Shown here piece after piece: positions 44,661-55,292 of a DNA stretch of 64,000 nucleotides. Position numbers and translations under genes: made by a program. The DNA is taken from NCBI RefSeq assembly GCF_945859685.1, contig NC_079147.1:51676946-51740945 (forward strand), given 5' to 3'. The stretch is from Eupeodes corollae (taxonomy: Eukaryota > Arthropoda > Insecta > Diptera > Syrphidae). Below the pieces are notes generated by a model. It did no database searches. It was not told the DNA's origin and saw nothing but the letters and a program-made list of their open reading frames with translations. Position 1 is the stretch's first letter. Each line of letters opens with the position of its first letter.

Positions 44661-44975
44661 CTTTAGAGCCAATTTACGTGGCCTCGATGCGAGCTAACCA
44701 TGCAATAAAACCGCTCCTGGAGAATATGTATATCGATTGTGTCTTGAGGTGTGTGGTACGCAGCATCGCATCATCTGTTCACATAATTACAACTGACGTT
44801 TCTGATATGCCAAATCAGAACACGTTTTTATTCCCAGCTCAGAATTCAGAACACTCCCGTATCGTATTTGTTTATGAAATAAATTAAAACACGAAATAAT
44901 ATTTAGAAAAATAGGAATGAATTCATTATTTGAATAAAAAAATAATTTTAAAATAAAAATTAATTTTACTGCGAA

Positions 44976-45047
44976 TGGAGATGCCGGGGTTTGAACCCGG
45001 GACTTCTCACATGCGAAGCGAGCGCTCTACCACTGAGCTACATCCCC
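44976..45047 (-). tRNA. tRNA-Ala (anticodon CGC)
   Basis: Read on the minus strand the 72 bases fold as a full cloverleaf. The acceptor stem is GGGGATG with CATCTCC (one G-T pair) and the D-arm is AGCTCAGTGGTAGAGC. The anticodon arm is CTCGC-TTCGCAT-GTGAG with CGC in the loop, and the T-arm is CCGGGTTCAAACCCCGG. The internal promoter A box (TAGCTCAGTGG) and B box (GGTTCAAACCC) are present, and a T-rich stretch follows within about 25 bases for Pol III termination. CCA is not encoded, as in eukaryotes. It looks functional and stands alone. Confidence 0.93.
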
Positions 45048-46190
45048 ACAGATAAATTTTGTTGTCCAAGTTCTAATTTGAAAGCGTTGTCAATTTTTGT
45101 GAGGCATGCAATAAATGTATTACTTTAATAAGAGAGCAATCAAAACATCGCATCGTAGGTAGCTTTGCTGGTAACTGTTATTTTAAGCGATGTATAGTAG
45201 GGTGGAGTGATCTTATATGAAAAAAAATAATAATATGAAAAAAATACACCCTGCAAAAGTTGTATAGGGTTTGTTGCTACAAATTCGGTAGCAACCAAAT
45301 CAAAAACCTTTGTGAACGGGCTAAATGAAACACAACGTAGTTCTATTGCCAGGTTACAAAACCTAAATTAGTAAATTTATTACAATTAGATTTATGCATT
45401 ACATACATTCTTAATAATGTTCATTACTTACTTAGTTTTTGAGTTAATACAGTTGTTAAATTTTAATTTTATTATACATTTTAAGTAGGTTTTGTTTTAC
45501 AATTTTAGAAAGCAAAACTGAATGTACCTCGTGGGCGATCGAATGGCAAAAAAGGAAAATTCTCGAATCTAGTAAATTTTTTTTTGAAAGAAAACAAAAC
45601 TAAGATGGCCGATCTATTCCTGTTTTGAGTGGCGCCACCAGTAAGTTCGCCTTGGAACTACTGATGATGACTTAAGGTGCGCACGCATCGTCTTTAACAG
45701 GGTTATTTTATTAACTTTAATTTTTGTTTTTAGTTTCCAAAATGACTGAGCATCGCAATTTTAATCGAACAAAAATTGACAAAATATTTAAAAAAACATA
45801 CCCCCAGCAAAAAATTTGTTTGACCATTTTATGAACAAAAAAAATTATTTTTAGTTTTGAAAACAAACGCTAGGGGTCGCGCATCGCAATTTAAAACTAA
45901 AAAAGGACATAAAGTCTAACAAAAACATACCTCGCGCAAGTTTTGCAAAAGTTTTGTTGGGTAGTTTTATTAAATTTTATTTTTATTTTTTTTACTTTTT
46001 TAAAAAAAAAAAAATGGCCGAAAGGGGTACTTTTTTTAATTGTTTTAATTTAAAAAAAAAGGTTGTTTTCATCTTATTATATAAAAAAACATGATAGTAT
46101 TTATATATATTTTGTTTTTTTAACTTTTATTTTTTATAATTTTTTTTTGTTTCTAAATATGGCAGTTCTTTTCGAGACATCAAAGTGTTT
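45048..46190. other. AT-rich spacer with homopolymer runs
   Basis: No gene. GTGGCGCCAC at 45630-45639 is a perfect 10-bp palindrome and resembles the core of insect CTCF sites, but the flanks do not support a call. Long A and T runs fill 45960-46190. Confidence 0.4.
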
Positions 46191-47430
46191 TTAATAAGTC
46201 CATCTCTGTTTTTTAAGCCCACAAACAGTCTGGGAAGCATCAGTCGCCAACTTAACCGCTCTTTCAACTGCTCGGCTGTGGCATTTAAGCTGTTTTAATA
46301 GATTTGACTTCCTGGTTTCATTTTGTTGCACAATGTCCCAAAGGTCTTCTTCAGTAAAACCCACTTGTAAAGGAGGTTCAGTTAAACGGTTTCTTTCAAT
46401 TTGACACCAATCTATCAACTCATAGTATTCATCTTCTTCAAAACGGAAGTTTGGAAGCTGAAATTGTCCGACAACTTCTTCATCATTATTGCAATTGCAT
46501 GCTTCTCTTGCTTTAAGTATACGGCGAAGAGCTAGCTCCCGAATATTTTGGCGATCATCAAACAACATAGCTATTAAAATGTTTTCACAGTGCCCAAAAT
46601 ATCCATTCCGAGCGAAGACAGCATGTACTACTTTTTTTAAATCATCTGGCAAATACCTTGCCAACTTAATTGTCTTAAAAAAGTGCTTGGCACAATATAC
46701 GAAGGAAGGCGGAGATTTTATCTCAAACCACATAACAGAATAAACTTTTGCAATATATTCGACTTTGTGCTTCAATGGCTCTTCTGGAGATTCTTTTGAC
46801 ACATAAGTTCGAAGAATGCGGTTAGCTGTCGTAAGCCATCTTGAATGCACCATCGTTCCAGGATTTTTATCAAAAATTGATCCTTCACGGACACCGTTGC
46901 TGATAGCTTTACATATTTCATAAAAATATTTTTGATCCGAGCTCAGGCAAGACAATGGGAGATCAGGTAAGTTAATTTGAACTGCCTGACACTGAGCAAC
47001 ACATACATTTTGGCAGTTCTTTAGATCTTTTCCAATATCACCAGAGTAAGCTTTTGGTCCAGATGCTTTTCCATAAAGCTTTTCAAATAGATGTCTAAGA
47101 GGCAGTTCATTTGCGTGGAGCATACAAATAGACCATTGCAGAGGGCTTTGAATTTTTATCTCAATTTGCCGAATAATTCCACCTCTTAGCCCGGTATTTA
47201 CATTGGTTCCGTTGCACCCAATAAGTTTAATATTGTGCATTGAGATACCAGTTTATTCAAGAAACTGGATTATGGCATTTGTAATAGTTTTGGCTTTTCC
47301 ATTTTCTGGTGAAATATGACCAAGGTACTTGGATTCCGGTTCTGCAATCAATACGATATGATCTTCAATAACATTACCACGAGGCGTTTTTGTTGAGTCC
47401 TTGCGACCATCAAAATAGATCCCTAAGGGT
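46191..47430 (-). pseudogene. Transposase of unassigned superfamily, catalytic part
   Basis: Going down the minus strand: GIYFDGRKDSTKTPRGNVIE (47420-47350) probably holds the first acidic catalytic residue. A TAA then interrupts after IIQFLE. The 349-codon frame 47240-46191 follows: IKLIGCNGTNVNTG, LQWSICMLHANELPLRHLFE, SDQKYFYEICKAISNGV, MVHSRWLTTANRILRTYV, and KARYLPDD-like and RQNIRELALRRILKAR blocks. I know this protein type as a repeated, poorly annotated family in insects and other invertebrates with IGCDGTNVNTG-like cores; here that Asp is Asn. The pattern (FDGRKD, GCDGT, then a long helical region) suggests a DDE/RNase-H-fold transposase. I cannot name the superfamily. Confidence 0.6.
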
Positions 47431-48162
47431 TCACGCGTTAATCAATTGCTTCCTTGATTTTGACCTTTTCCTTCTTACTTTGCTTCTGTCAGCAATATTT
47501 GATTGATCCATGTCATGGATAACACCGTAGTCTCTTAAAACTGCTGTTACCATTGTTGCTGTTGCTCTATCAGACATTCTGAATCTGTCTGCCACCTTCG
47601 CAACATTAGAGAGACATTTTCGGTTGGTGTTGAAAAGAGCGTCATTGCCTAACCGTGTTTTTTTTTCTAATAGCATTGAAATCACAACAGATTCGGCATC
47701 TGAAGAGTAGATTTCGGTATCGTCTGTTTCAGTTATGAATTGCGTCGGCTTGCAGGAAGAGCTTGAAGCTGAAGAACTCGTCAACTTTCTTGCAAGGGAT
47801 TTTTGAAGCTTACTGGTTTCAATAACATCGACTGTGCCAATGGCCATTTTTCTTTGAGTCCTTTGATCTTCAAGAAAGGAACGCTCTTTTATTGGAACTT
47901 TTTTTTCTTTTGAACAGAAGCAGCACTTCAAATCAATGCACTTACAAGCTGATATGTCAAAGAGTTTTTTACCATCGTTCTGTGAGCGAGTAATAGTATC
48001 CATTCTGACTTTAATTTCTAAAAAAAAAATTCCAGTAAAATATTGTTTTCGATTTTCAAGGCAAACGTACGACGTATGGTCATCTCTACAACTTACTTTT
48101 TTTTGAAACAATAATGTTTGTAAAAAATAATTAAAAGGAACACTTAAGTATTTGTAAATCAA
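47431..48162 (-). pseudogene. Same element, N-terminal DNA-binding part
   Basis: A 243-codon frame whose conserved core is KLFDISACKCIDLKCCFCSK (metal-binding-like cysteines), then KVPIKERSFLEDQRTQRKMA, a Ser-rich stretch, and NVAKVADRFRMSDRATATMV (helical). It ends INA and TGA at 47433. A one-base shift would join it directly to REPLGIYFDG in the next part, so the two frames are one broken gene. The first about 50 residues before IKVRMDTITRS may be intronic read-through rather than protein. No inverted ends were identified for the element. Confidence 0.55.
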
Positions 48163-48194
48163 ACTTTCTTTTGTAATACACGAGTCACAAGTTC

Positions 48195-48650
48195 GATGAA
48201 GAAAAATTTCTAGTATCTGATTGGCCAGCTGCCAACTTTATTGGAAAATTTGACTGGAAAGTTGTTCAAGAAAAATATCCCTTATTTCACTTATGTCACA
48301 ATGACGACTTATCGTAATATTTCATTCCAGTGAAAGCTGGACTTCAATTTTTTTATTATTTATTTATTTCCTGCACAAATCTGTTCAATGTTTTGTGTAA
48401 AAGTTTTTCTTGTCAAATTGGAGAAGAAATAAGAAATATTTCTTTAAAATACAGAATGAAAGTCGAGATTGGTACACAATTATGTTTTGGTAGTTTTTGC
48501 ACAATCAACGAATGTAAGAGGTTAGAGAAGTACATCAGAGTTTGAAGTTCATGAAACTTGAGAACTAATTAGTTGCCTTTGTTAACATTTACGTTCAAAG
48601 AATGCAGTTAACTGCAGTTAAGTTCCTTATGTTGCCTGAAACGGCCCTAT
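48195..48650. repeat. MITE family B, copy 5
   Basis: Begins within TTTCTAGTATCTGATTGGCC and ends at GTTCCTTATGTTGCCTG. The left tip is missing. It lies just upstream of the unassigned transposase. Confidence 0.65.
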
Positions 48651-49837
48651 ATTCTAAGGGTTTATTTTGGCGCGATTGTTTTCCAGCACGTATTCCAACG
48701 TTCCTATTCCAACTAAAAGTGAATCAAAAATACACCTTATGTCACTTATTTCAAATGTGGTTTCAATAGATTTAAGGTGGTCGTATGTGACTGGTTGGTT
48801 GGCTTGAAAAACGGATAGAAGGCAGCACCATTAAAACAAATAATACCATTAAATAAATTTAAACCCACCAAAGTATTTGTGTCGCAATTGAAATATTATT
48901 GTTTTCTTTTTAACAATTTTGATTTTGAAAATTATTTCTTTTCCTGAACTATGACCAAAAATTGAAATTTATTTTTAAAAATTGTTCCTTTTCCAAGCGT
49001 TTTCTATTGTTTTTCTAAAAATTTGCCCCTACTATGTATGTAGATGTAGAAAATTTGACAAAAAAGAAACGATCCCCAATTAAACCTTAATGGCTGCGTT
49101 CAATCTCAGACGTAGGTATAGGTTATCCCGATACCTTATTGTTAGTCTTTTACGTTTAAAATAACAGCTGATGAAAAACAGCTGAGATGTCAAAAAAGGA
49201 ATCCAAAGGTATCCAAGAATTTCTGAGGTATGTAGGTATCTGACAGAACAGCTGATTCAACACATGGTTGAATTTCAAGTAACTTGAAAATTGATTTCAG
49301 CTTTTTGTATTTGTTGGTAAACAAAAAGATACAAAATGTTAGTTGAAGTTGTATTTGAGGATGTTCTAAAATGAGATCGAAATTCTTCCAAACTATATCT
49401 AGTTGTTGTCCCTTCATAATAGTCCTCGTTTCTGTTAGGATAGTTTTCTGTTAAACGTTAATCCATTAAAACCGGAGATTTCGCAAGTAAATTATTATTA
49501 ATCGTATAGAATTTAATTGAACTAGAGGAAATCATAATCAGATGTAGTTACCTTTTTCTCCTTTACCGACAAATAGTAATGAAAATGTCAAAAGGAGAAC
49601 ATAAATGTATGTCATTCTTAACTCGAACCTCATATTTAAAAATGTTTAAAATAATTAAATTTGACATTTTTGTCCATCCCTTTTCTTTTTTAAATCCTTT
49701 ATTTTATTTCTTGTATTCACTTTTTTAACGAAGATGAAGAGTTGAGTTAAATGATCCTGTTTTTGTGGAAATGACTAAATTGCTGCAGTTTCTGAACTAG
49801 TGGATGATATTTATATTATTTAATGTTCCTAAAGGGC
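48651..49837. repeat. Spacer with a partial MITE family C copy
   Basis: ATGGCTGCGTTCAATCTCAG at about 49089 opens a partial family C copy that extends to about 49330 (CAGAACAGCTGATTCAACAC, GATTTCAGCTTTTTGTATTT). The rest is AT-rich with no gene. Confidence 0.55.
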
Positions 49838-50145
49838 CTTGCGCATGAGAGCGAACAAGGAATGATCGAATGGACGAACAAACGTGATTTTACACATTTT
49901 AAAGAGTCAATTTCAAACAAAAACACATTTAAATTATAAGAAACCAATTGTCACTAATGTTAGGATAGTAAAATTTGCATTTTGTTTTCTTAATTAAGAA
50001 AATTTTGTAATACAAATTTTACAGTAACGAACTGCAGTGTAGTTGGTACGAACTGTCAAACTCTATTCGTGTTCCACATACCATCCACACTCCAACGAAT
50101 AAATTTTTCGCGCGCAACTTAACCTCAAAAAACATCCACAGTTCG
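49838..50145. repeat. MITE family E, copy 2 (inverted)
   Basis: Inverted relative of 44376-44660: GGGCCTTGCGCATGAGAGCG at the left, TTTTTCGCGCGCAACTTAAC at the right. Confidence 0.55.
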
Positions 50146-50280
50146 TAGTTCGTAGCTCATGTGCAAGATGCTTAAGTCTTAAAACTCAATTATAAACTTA
50201 AACCGAGTATAAGCGGTACTATAGAGAGTGAAACCGACTTTCTAGATCTATTTTTAAATTGATTTTCAAAACTTATCAGG

Positions 50281-50623
50281 GAATTGCCCGTTATTTGATT
50301 CACTCGTTGCAGTGTGGATGGTATGTGGAACGAGAATAGAGTTTGTCAGTTCGTAGCAACTACGCTTCAATTTTACTACCAAATTGTTTTTATAAAATTT
50401 TCTTGTTTTACAGAACGAAATACAAATTTTATTATCTCAACATTAGTGTCAATTGGTTTCTTTTAATTTCCATGTATTTTTTTGGAAATTTTGAAATGTA
50501 CAAAATCACGTTTGTTCGTCCATTTAAGAAAACAAATTTATTCGTCGCGAAAAAATTGAAGTATTTCGAACTGTCAAACTTTATTCGCGCTCCACATTAT
50601 CCACACTCGCAACGAATAATATA
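50281..50623. repeat. MITE family E, copy 3, cut by Harbinger insertion
   Basis: Direct orientation (GTGTGGATGGTATGTGGAAC, CACGTTTGTTCGTCCATTTA). It is followed by more TTATTCG-rich sequence up to ATA at 50621-50623, where the Harbinger element begins. Related sequence resumes after 52235. Confidence 0.5.
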
Positions 50624-50903
50624 GGGCCCTATTATGACTTGCGAGTCGCAAGAAAAATTTAATAAATGTGACTATTTGGTATTACCGTTTGCGAATCGCC
50701 TAGTTGACATTCGCCTAAAATGTCAAAAAAATAGCGAATTGAAATCTCGCTCTATTACCACTAGCGAACGTTCGCTTTTATCTGTCAGAATCGGTCGAAC
50801 TGTAATTCTTCGTGACTTGAAGAAATTTACTGTTAAATTTGAAATCGGTGGTTGTTTGTTTGTTTTATTTTGTTTTGAGAATAATTTTGGAAAATAAAGC
50901 AAA

Positions 50904-51115
50904 ATGAGTTGCACTGGAAATAGAAAAAGGTAATGAATGCTTAAAATTAATGAATGCTTAACAATTGCAAAAATAATATAGAATTTTATTTGTATACCTA
51001 GCATAAAAAGAACCAACTCCAACCAATTTTCAAAGCTCGTTGAAATTATGGAGACAAACCCCGAAAATGCGAAAGGTATAGGATCTTTCGGATCTTCGAA
51101 AAAAAACAAAGCCTA
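50904..51115 (+). pseudogene. Harbinger Myb-like accessory protein
   Basis: After a short first exon (MSCTGNRKR at 50904) and an intron, the plus-strand reading KRTNSNQFSKLVEIMETNPE followed by AKGIGSFGSSKKN at 51008-51110 matches the start of the Myb/SANT protein of Harbinger elements, then stops. Only the first helix region survives. Confidence 0.6.
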
Positions 51116-51139
51116 GTATTTTTGAAAAAAAAAATTGTT

Positions 51140-51994
51140 CTTAAAAATAGCCCATTTACTTCTTTACCTACGAATGGAATATATATTCACACCTAGATAT
51201 CTTGACCGCTCTCCATTCAACCACCAGCTTTCCAAAAGATCCTTTAATTCACAATGATTCCACACAAAAGAGTCATGTGTTGAACCTGGATATCTGGAAT
51301 CAATAAATCTTATAATACCATTATTGTCACAGGCCTTGAAATGAAAAAAGTTTGAGTGAAATAATAAGAACTAACCACCACTAACATTCAAACTATAAAA
51401 TCCTTTTCTGTTTAAAAATTGATGTTGTAGCTGAACAGGAGCGATTATTCCAATGTGAGTCCCATCTACACAGCCCACTATTCCGGGTAATCTGGCCCTT
51501 TCAAAAAAGTAATTTCTTGCTTCTTGTTTTTCAGAGGTAGACATGTCTGCCTTTATCCACACAGGACAAATTTTCACTTCAAGTAAATCAAGCACTTCAC
51601 TTAGAACTACTGAAACTGTGAATGCGCGAGACCCAGCTCAAAGTCACTTCCCACACCATTTTGGTAGCTTCCACTGCCGAGAAAACGAAACGCACATGCA
51701 AGTTTTATATATGGTGGAATTGCAGAACTTTGAGTAGTTTTAAATCCTGGTGTAATGATGTTTAAAATATAACCAAATGCATGCTTATTAACGGGAAAAT
51801 ATGACACAAACCTATAAAAAGAACAATTGAATTAAATTGAAATAGAATTCACGATTTTATTCTTACAAATTATCTGGAAGTTGAAATGGGTTGGAGTTGT
51901 CCCTTAAACTTCTTCGTAATCTACACACCAATACTTTCTCCGCTCTTTCGTTTTCATCTTCATCTTCAAAAAATATATCAACACTGCTTATCAT
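51140..51994 (-). pseudogene. Harbinger transposase, frameshifted
   Basis: Starts MISSVDIFFEDEDENERAEK at 51994, with an intron at about 51870-51816. SYFPVNKHAFGYILNIITPG and PPYIKLACAFRFLGSGSYQN follow, then (new frame) KADMSTSEKQEARNYFFERA. GIVGCVDGTHIGIIAP holds the first catalytic Asp, followed by LNRKGFYSLNV, an interruption, then IRFIDSRYPGSTHDSFVW with the second Asp. The third block, usually LGDSGYP, reads LGVNIYS, so the last catalytic residue is gone. DDE_Tnp_4 family; dead. Confidence 0.85.
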
Positions 51995-52234
51995 ATTTTG
52001 TTTTATTTATTCTACTTTTTTCCAAATTGTAAACAATATATCATCAACAATAATTTTCAGTCTTTGACGTTTCACCGAGTCATGACGTTACATATTTCAC
52101 TTCTTAAAGTTGGTAATATTGTTTTCAAAAGCGAACGTCGAAGTTCGCCTTTCATAATACCACGACTTAGGCAATTCGCCAAATCGTTCGACTTGAGTCG
52201 AACGTTCGACTCGCGAGTCATAATAGGGCCCATA

Positions 52235-52766
52235 GTCGCGCGTAGTTAACCTACAAAATTCATTCTTGTTTTGGTTTCGGTGATCAAAGTCAAACTTTAT
52301 TCGCGACGAATTAAAAACTCTCATGTGAAACAAATGTCAAAATCGACGAATATTCGTTCATTCGTTGGTCGTGCTCATGTGAATAATGCTTTATTGTAAC
52401 AGGAGTTTTACTTACATATATGACATTTGTTCTTCAATTAAGTTAGCATTGCGAAAGTCGTTATGATAGCGTTCTACTTAGCGTAACGCTACTTGACATT
52501 TGGCGTTCAGTAGAATCTAAATTTTGAATTGACAAATGTCACTCTCAGCAATATTGCAGTTGTCGTTTAAGTAATCCAAGACGACAAGAAAAACGTTCCT
52601 TTCTGACGGCTGTAAATTATCAAACGCCACGTTCGTGTGAAAAAATGCAACGGTTATTAGAACTGATAGAACTTAACCCATCACCGGCTAAACACTTTAT
52701 GAGAGGCTTCCATGAAACAGATGACAGAAAACAAACAGTCCAATGTTATTCATTAGTGTCCTTTTA
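52235..52766. other. Spacer, partly MITE family E
   Basis: TTATTCGCGACG and TTCGTTCATTCGTTGGTCG blocks continue family E to about 52390. The remainder shows no gene. Confidence 0.4.
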
Positions 52767-53333
52767 GGCTCAACTTTCCATTACCGCAGCACGAAATTCG
52801 ATAGATATGTGCAAATAAATAATAACTATAGCAATTTTAGAGCGAGGAAACATTTATTTCTATTTTTAATTAATTCTTAAAGTTCACTTTTTTCCATACA
52901 AAACACTCAAAAATGGTTGATTTTGACATTTCTTCCCTGTTTTTTGTTCAGTGTTGCCATACTTGTTTTTTTTTCTTGGTAATTTCTTTTATTTTAGTGC
53001 TCAAATGGAAAAGTACTTTGCATATACCCAAACTCGCACCCACCCCAAATCCTATAGTGACCCCAAGCTGGGGGGTTGCAGGGGGCATCATGCCCCCCCC
53101 TTACATACCTAGCTGTTAGTACGCCGTGCTATCAATTAAAAAAAACTTGTTTTAGGCTCAAAAAATGCAATACAAAAAAAGTAGGGTTAAGTCCGAAAAA
53201 GAAAATATTTTTTTTTATGACTTAAAGTTGTTTCCTCGCCCTAATATTTAAAACATGTTCTATTAAGACCCCTACCTAACTGTAAAAAAAAAATCAGAAG
53301 GAATTTCGTGCTGCGGTAATGGAAAGTCGCCCC
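52767..53333. repeat. MITE with 8-bp duplication and G/C hairpin (family F)
   Basis: Inverted ends share ACTTTCCATTACCGCAGC and continue ACGAAATTC (27 identical bases). TCCTTTTA is duplicated at 52759-52766 and 53334-53341. The 567-bp body is non-coding, with a GC-rich centre that includes the hairpin GGGGGCATCATGCCCCC (about 53080-53097). An 8-bp duplication fits hAT- or P-type mobilisation. Confidence 0.8.
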
Positions 53334-53889
53334 TCCTTTTATTTTAATTTTGCTTCTGAAATAAAGCAAATTTTTTTTTAGAAAAGTATATCTTTTATTA
53401 TTATACAAATTTACTCAGTGTTTTACTAAAACATGTTCTTCTTTTCGATTCCTAAAAAACAATGTCCTATCTATATCCGCTCAGTTAAGTTAGATGCGGT
53501 TCAAAATACTTATTCCAGAAAAAGAGTTGTTTGTTTTCATGCCAAAGTCCATTATCCAAGGTGGAAACATAATGATAATATTAAGGTTTATACATATTTA
53601 ATATTTAGCTTCTCACACTTCAAACGAAATTTTATTTGAATTCAAAAATTTTGATTTGTTTTTGTATTTATCAATTTGTCATAGTCAGCTGTTTATGTGA
53701 AATGTGTGTGGATTGTGTTTAAGTAAATACCGACTCTAAATTGCCAAGAAAGTGACAAGCCACAAAAAAACAAATGTGGTTTAAGTAAAACGCCTGTTTA
53801 CTACTTTAATAGCGCCCAGTAGGACTTTGTGTCATTAGATTCTGCCATTTTATTAATAATGATTTTTCGAAAATTATTTTACCCCCGGT
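53334..53889. other. AT-rich spacer
   Basis: No supported gene. A 68-codon plus frame at 53433-53639 is unrecognised. Confidence 0.4.
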
Positions 53890-54872
53890 CAGCATGGGCA
53901 GGTTCAGAAGACATAAGGCACTGGAAGATAAGCAAGTTTTTAGTATCTGAATGGCGAGTTGCCGAAAAATTGCCTCCCAATTTATGCTATCATATTGTTT
54001 GTCAAAAAAATATCCCTATCTATCAATCCAAGTCCACTTATGTCAAAATGACACTGCAAGCTGATCTTTATTACGCCTTAATTTATTTGCTTTTGGCAAA
54101 ATTCAATTTTTTCTTCTATGTAAAATAGTTCCTATTGAAATTAGAAAAAATCGTAAGTAATGTAATTTGAAATAAATAACACAAGTCATCATGGACTTGT
54201 GGCTTGTCTAGAAGTATTTTGTAGATAACAATGGATGCGTTAAACTCAGACAGATAGGGTTTTTATTAGTGTTTTACGTGTAAAATAACAGCTGATAAAA
54301 AACAGCTGACATTTCAAAAAAGGAATCCGAAGGTATCCAATCATTTCTGGGGTATGTACGTATCTGACAGAACAGCTGATTCAACACATGTTTGAATTTC
54401 AAGTAACTCGAAAATTGATTTCAGCTTTTTGTATTTGTTACATAATAGACGATGAAGAAGCTATTTGCCTCCGAATTTAAGGAGGTAATTATGATCTATG
54501 TATTTTTTTAAATTTCAAAATTGACTTATTTATTAAATTGTTACGCACCTATCATTTCATCATCGTCCGACGAATCAGTTGAATTAACTATTAAATGTTT
54601 TATCTTACAACAATTTTGACTTCGAAAATTAAATGTTTCTCTGCTTTTTGTGAACAGCTGAAAGTTGTTTTTATTTTTTGACAGCTATCTCAATAAAGCT
54701 ATCCAACTCGTTCAACAAGGTATCTAAAAATCCACCAGGGTTAGTATACCTATAGTATATCCGAACTTGAAATTTATGACCCTTAAGAAACTATCTAATT
54801 TCCTTAGTCAAAATGTATGTTCAAAGAATGCAGTTGGCTGCAAATAAAGTCCCTTATGTCGTCTGAGCCTAC
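53890..54872. repeat. MITE family B copy 6 split by a MITE family C copy
   Basis: Family B runs from GGGCAGGTTCAGAAGACATA at about 53896 to GTAGATAACAATGG (54233) and resumes at about 54748, ending GTCCCTTATGTCGTCTGAGC. Between them sits a full family C MITE (about 54232-54747) in the opposite orientation to 42302. It again carries the acidic DSSDDDEMIGA frame on its minus strand, before a GTGCGTAAC-type donor. Confidence 0.7.
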
Positions 54873-55292
54873 TCAATGTCGACGGAACTTAAGGTTGCAC
54901 AAATTTACATGGGGCCCATGAACCTTATGTCTTGCTTGTAACGTCAATAGTCTTGATCAGATCCCGATGTTGAGATGAACTTATCCATTGAAACTTATAT
55001 CTTTCAATAGCATACTCGTAATATGACCAAATGAGCATTACGTTTTTTAAAAAGGACATATTGTCCAAACAGACGTCATGTTGTTTATAAAAGTAAAAGT
55101 CTTATAAGTCGAGTTTCTATCTCAAACTGAGATCTCAATCAGTGTTCCAGCGCTTGAGAAATTGGTGAAGAAATGTGTTAGAAATTAATCGAGTTCTAAT
55201 TTTGCTATAAAACGAGTTTAGAGATAAGAACTTTGACAAGAAATTTTTCTTCGGTGTATTTTATGTATTTTTCTTTGAAATTATATTTTCAG
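54873..55292. other. Sequence immediately upstream of the LRR exon 2
   Basis: Non-coding apart from the read-through frame from 55233. It ends with a pyrimidine-rich TTATATTTTCAG acceptor at 55281-55292. Confidence 0.5.

Larger units (their letters stand above)
50624..52231 (-). mobile_element. PIF/Harbinger element with both genes, degenerate
   Basis: Inverted ends GGGCCCTATTATGACTTGCG (left) and GGGCCCTATTATGACTCGCG (right) continue into AGTCG. ATA is duplicated at 50621-50623 and 52232-52234. The 1608-bp body keeps both hallmark genes head to head: a transposase on the minus strand and a Myb-like protein on the plus strand. Both are shortened. Harbinger elements insert with 3-bp duplications, as here. 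Confidence 0.85.

Noticed and set aside
44549..44887. 112-codon plus-strand frame
   Set aside because: Its first third lies in a repeated MITE, and the rest matches no protein I know.
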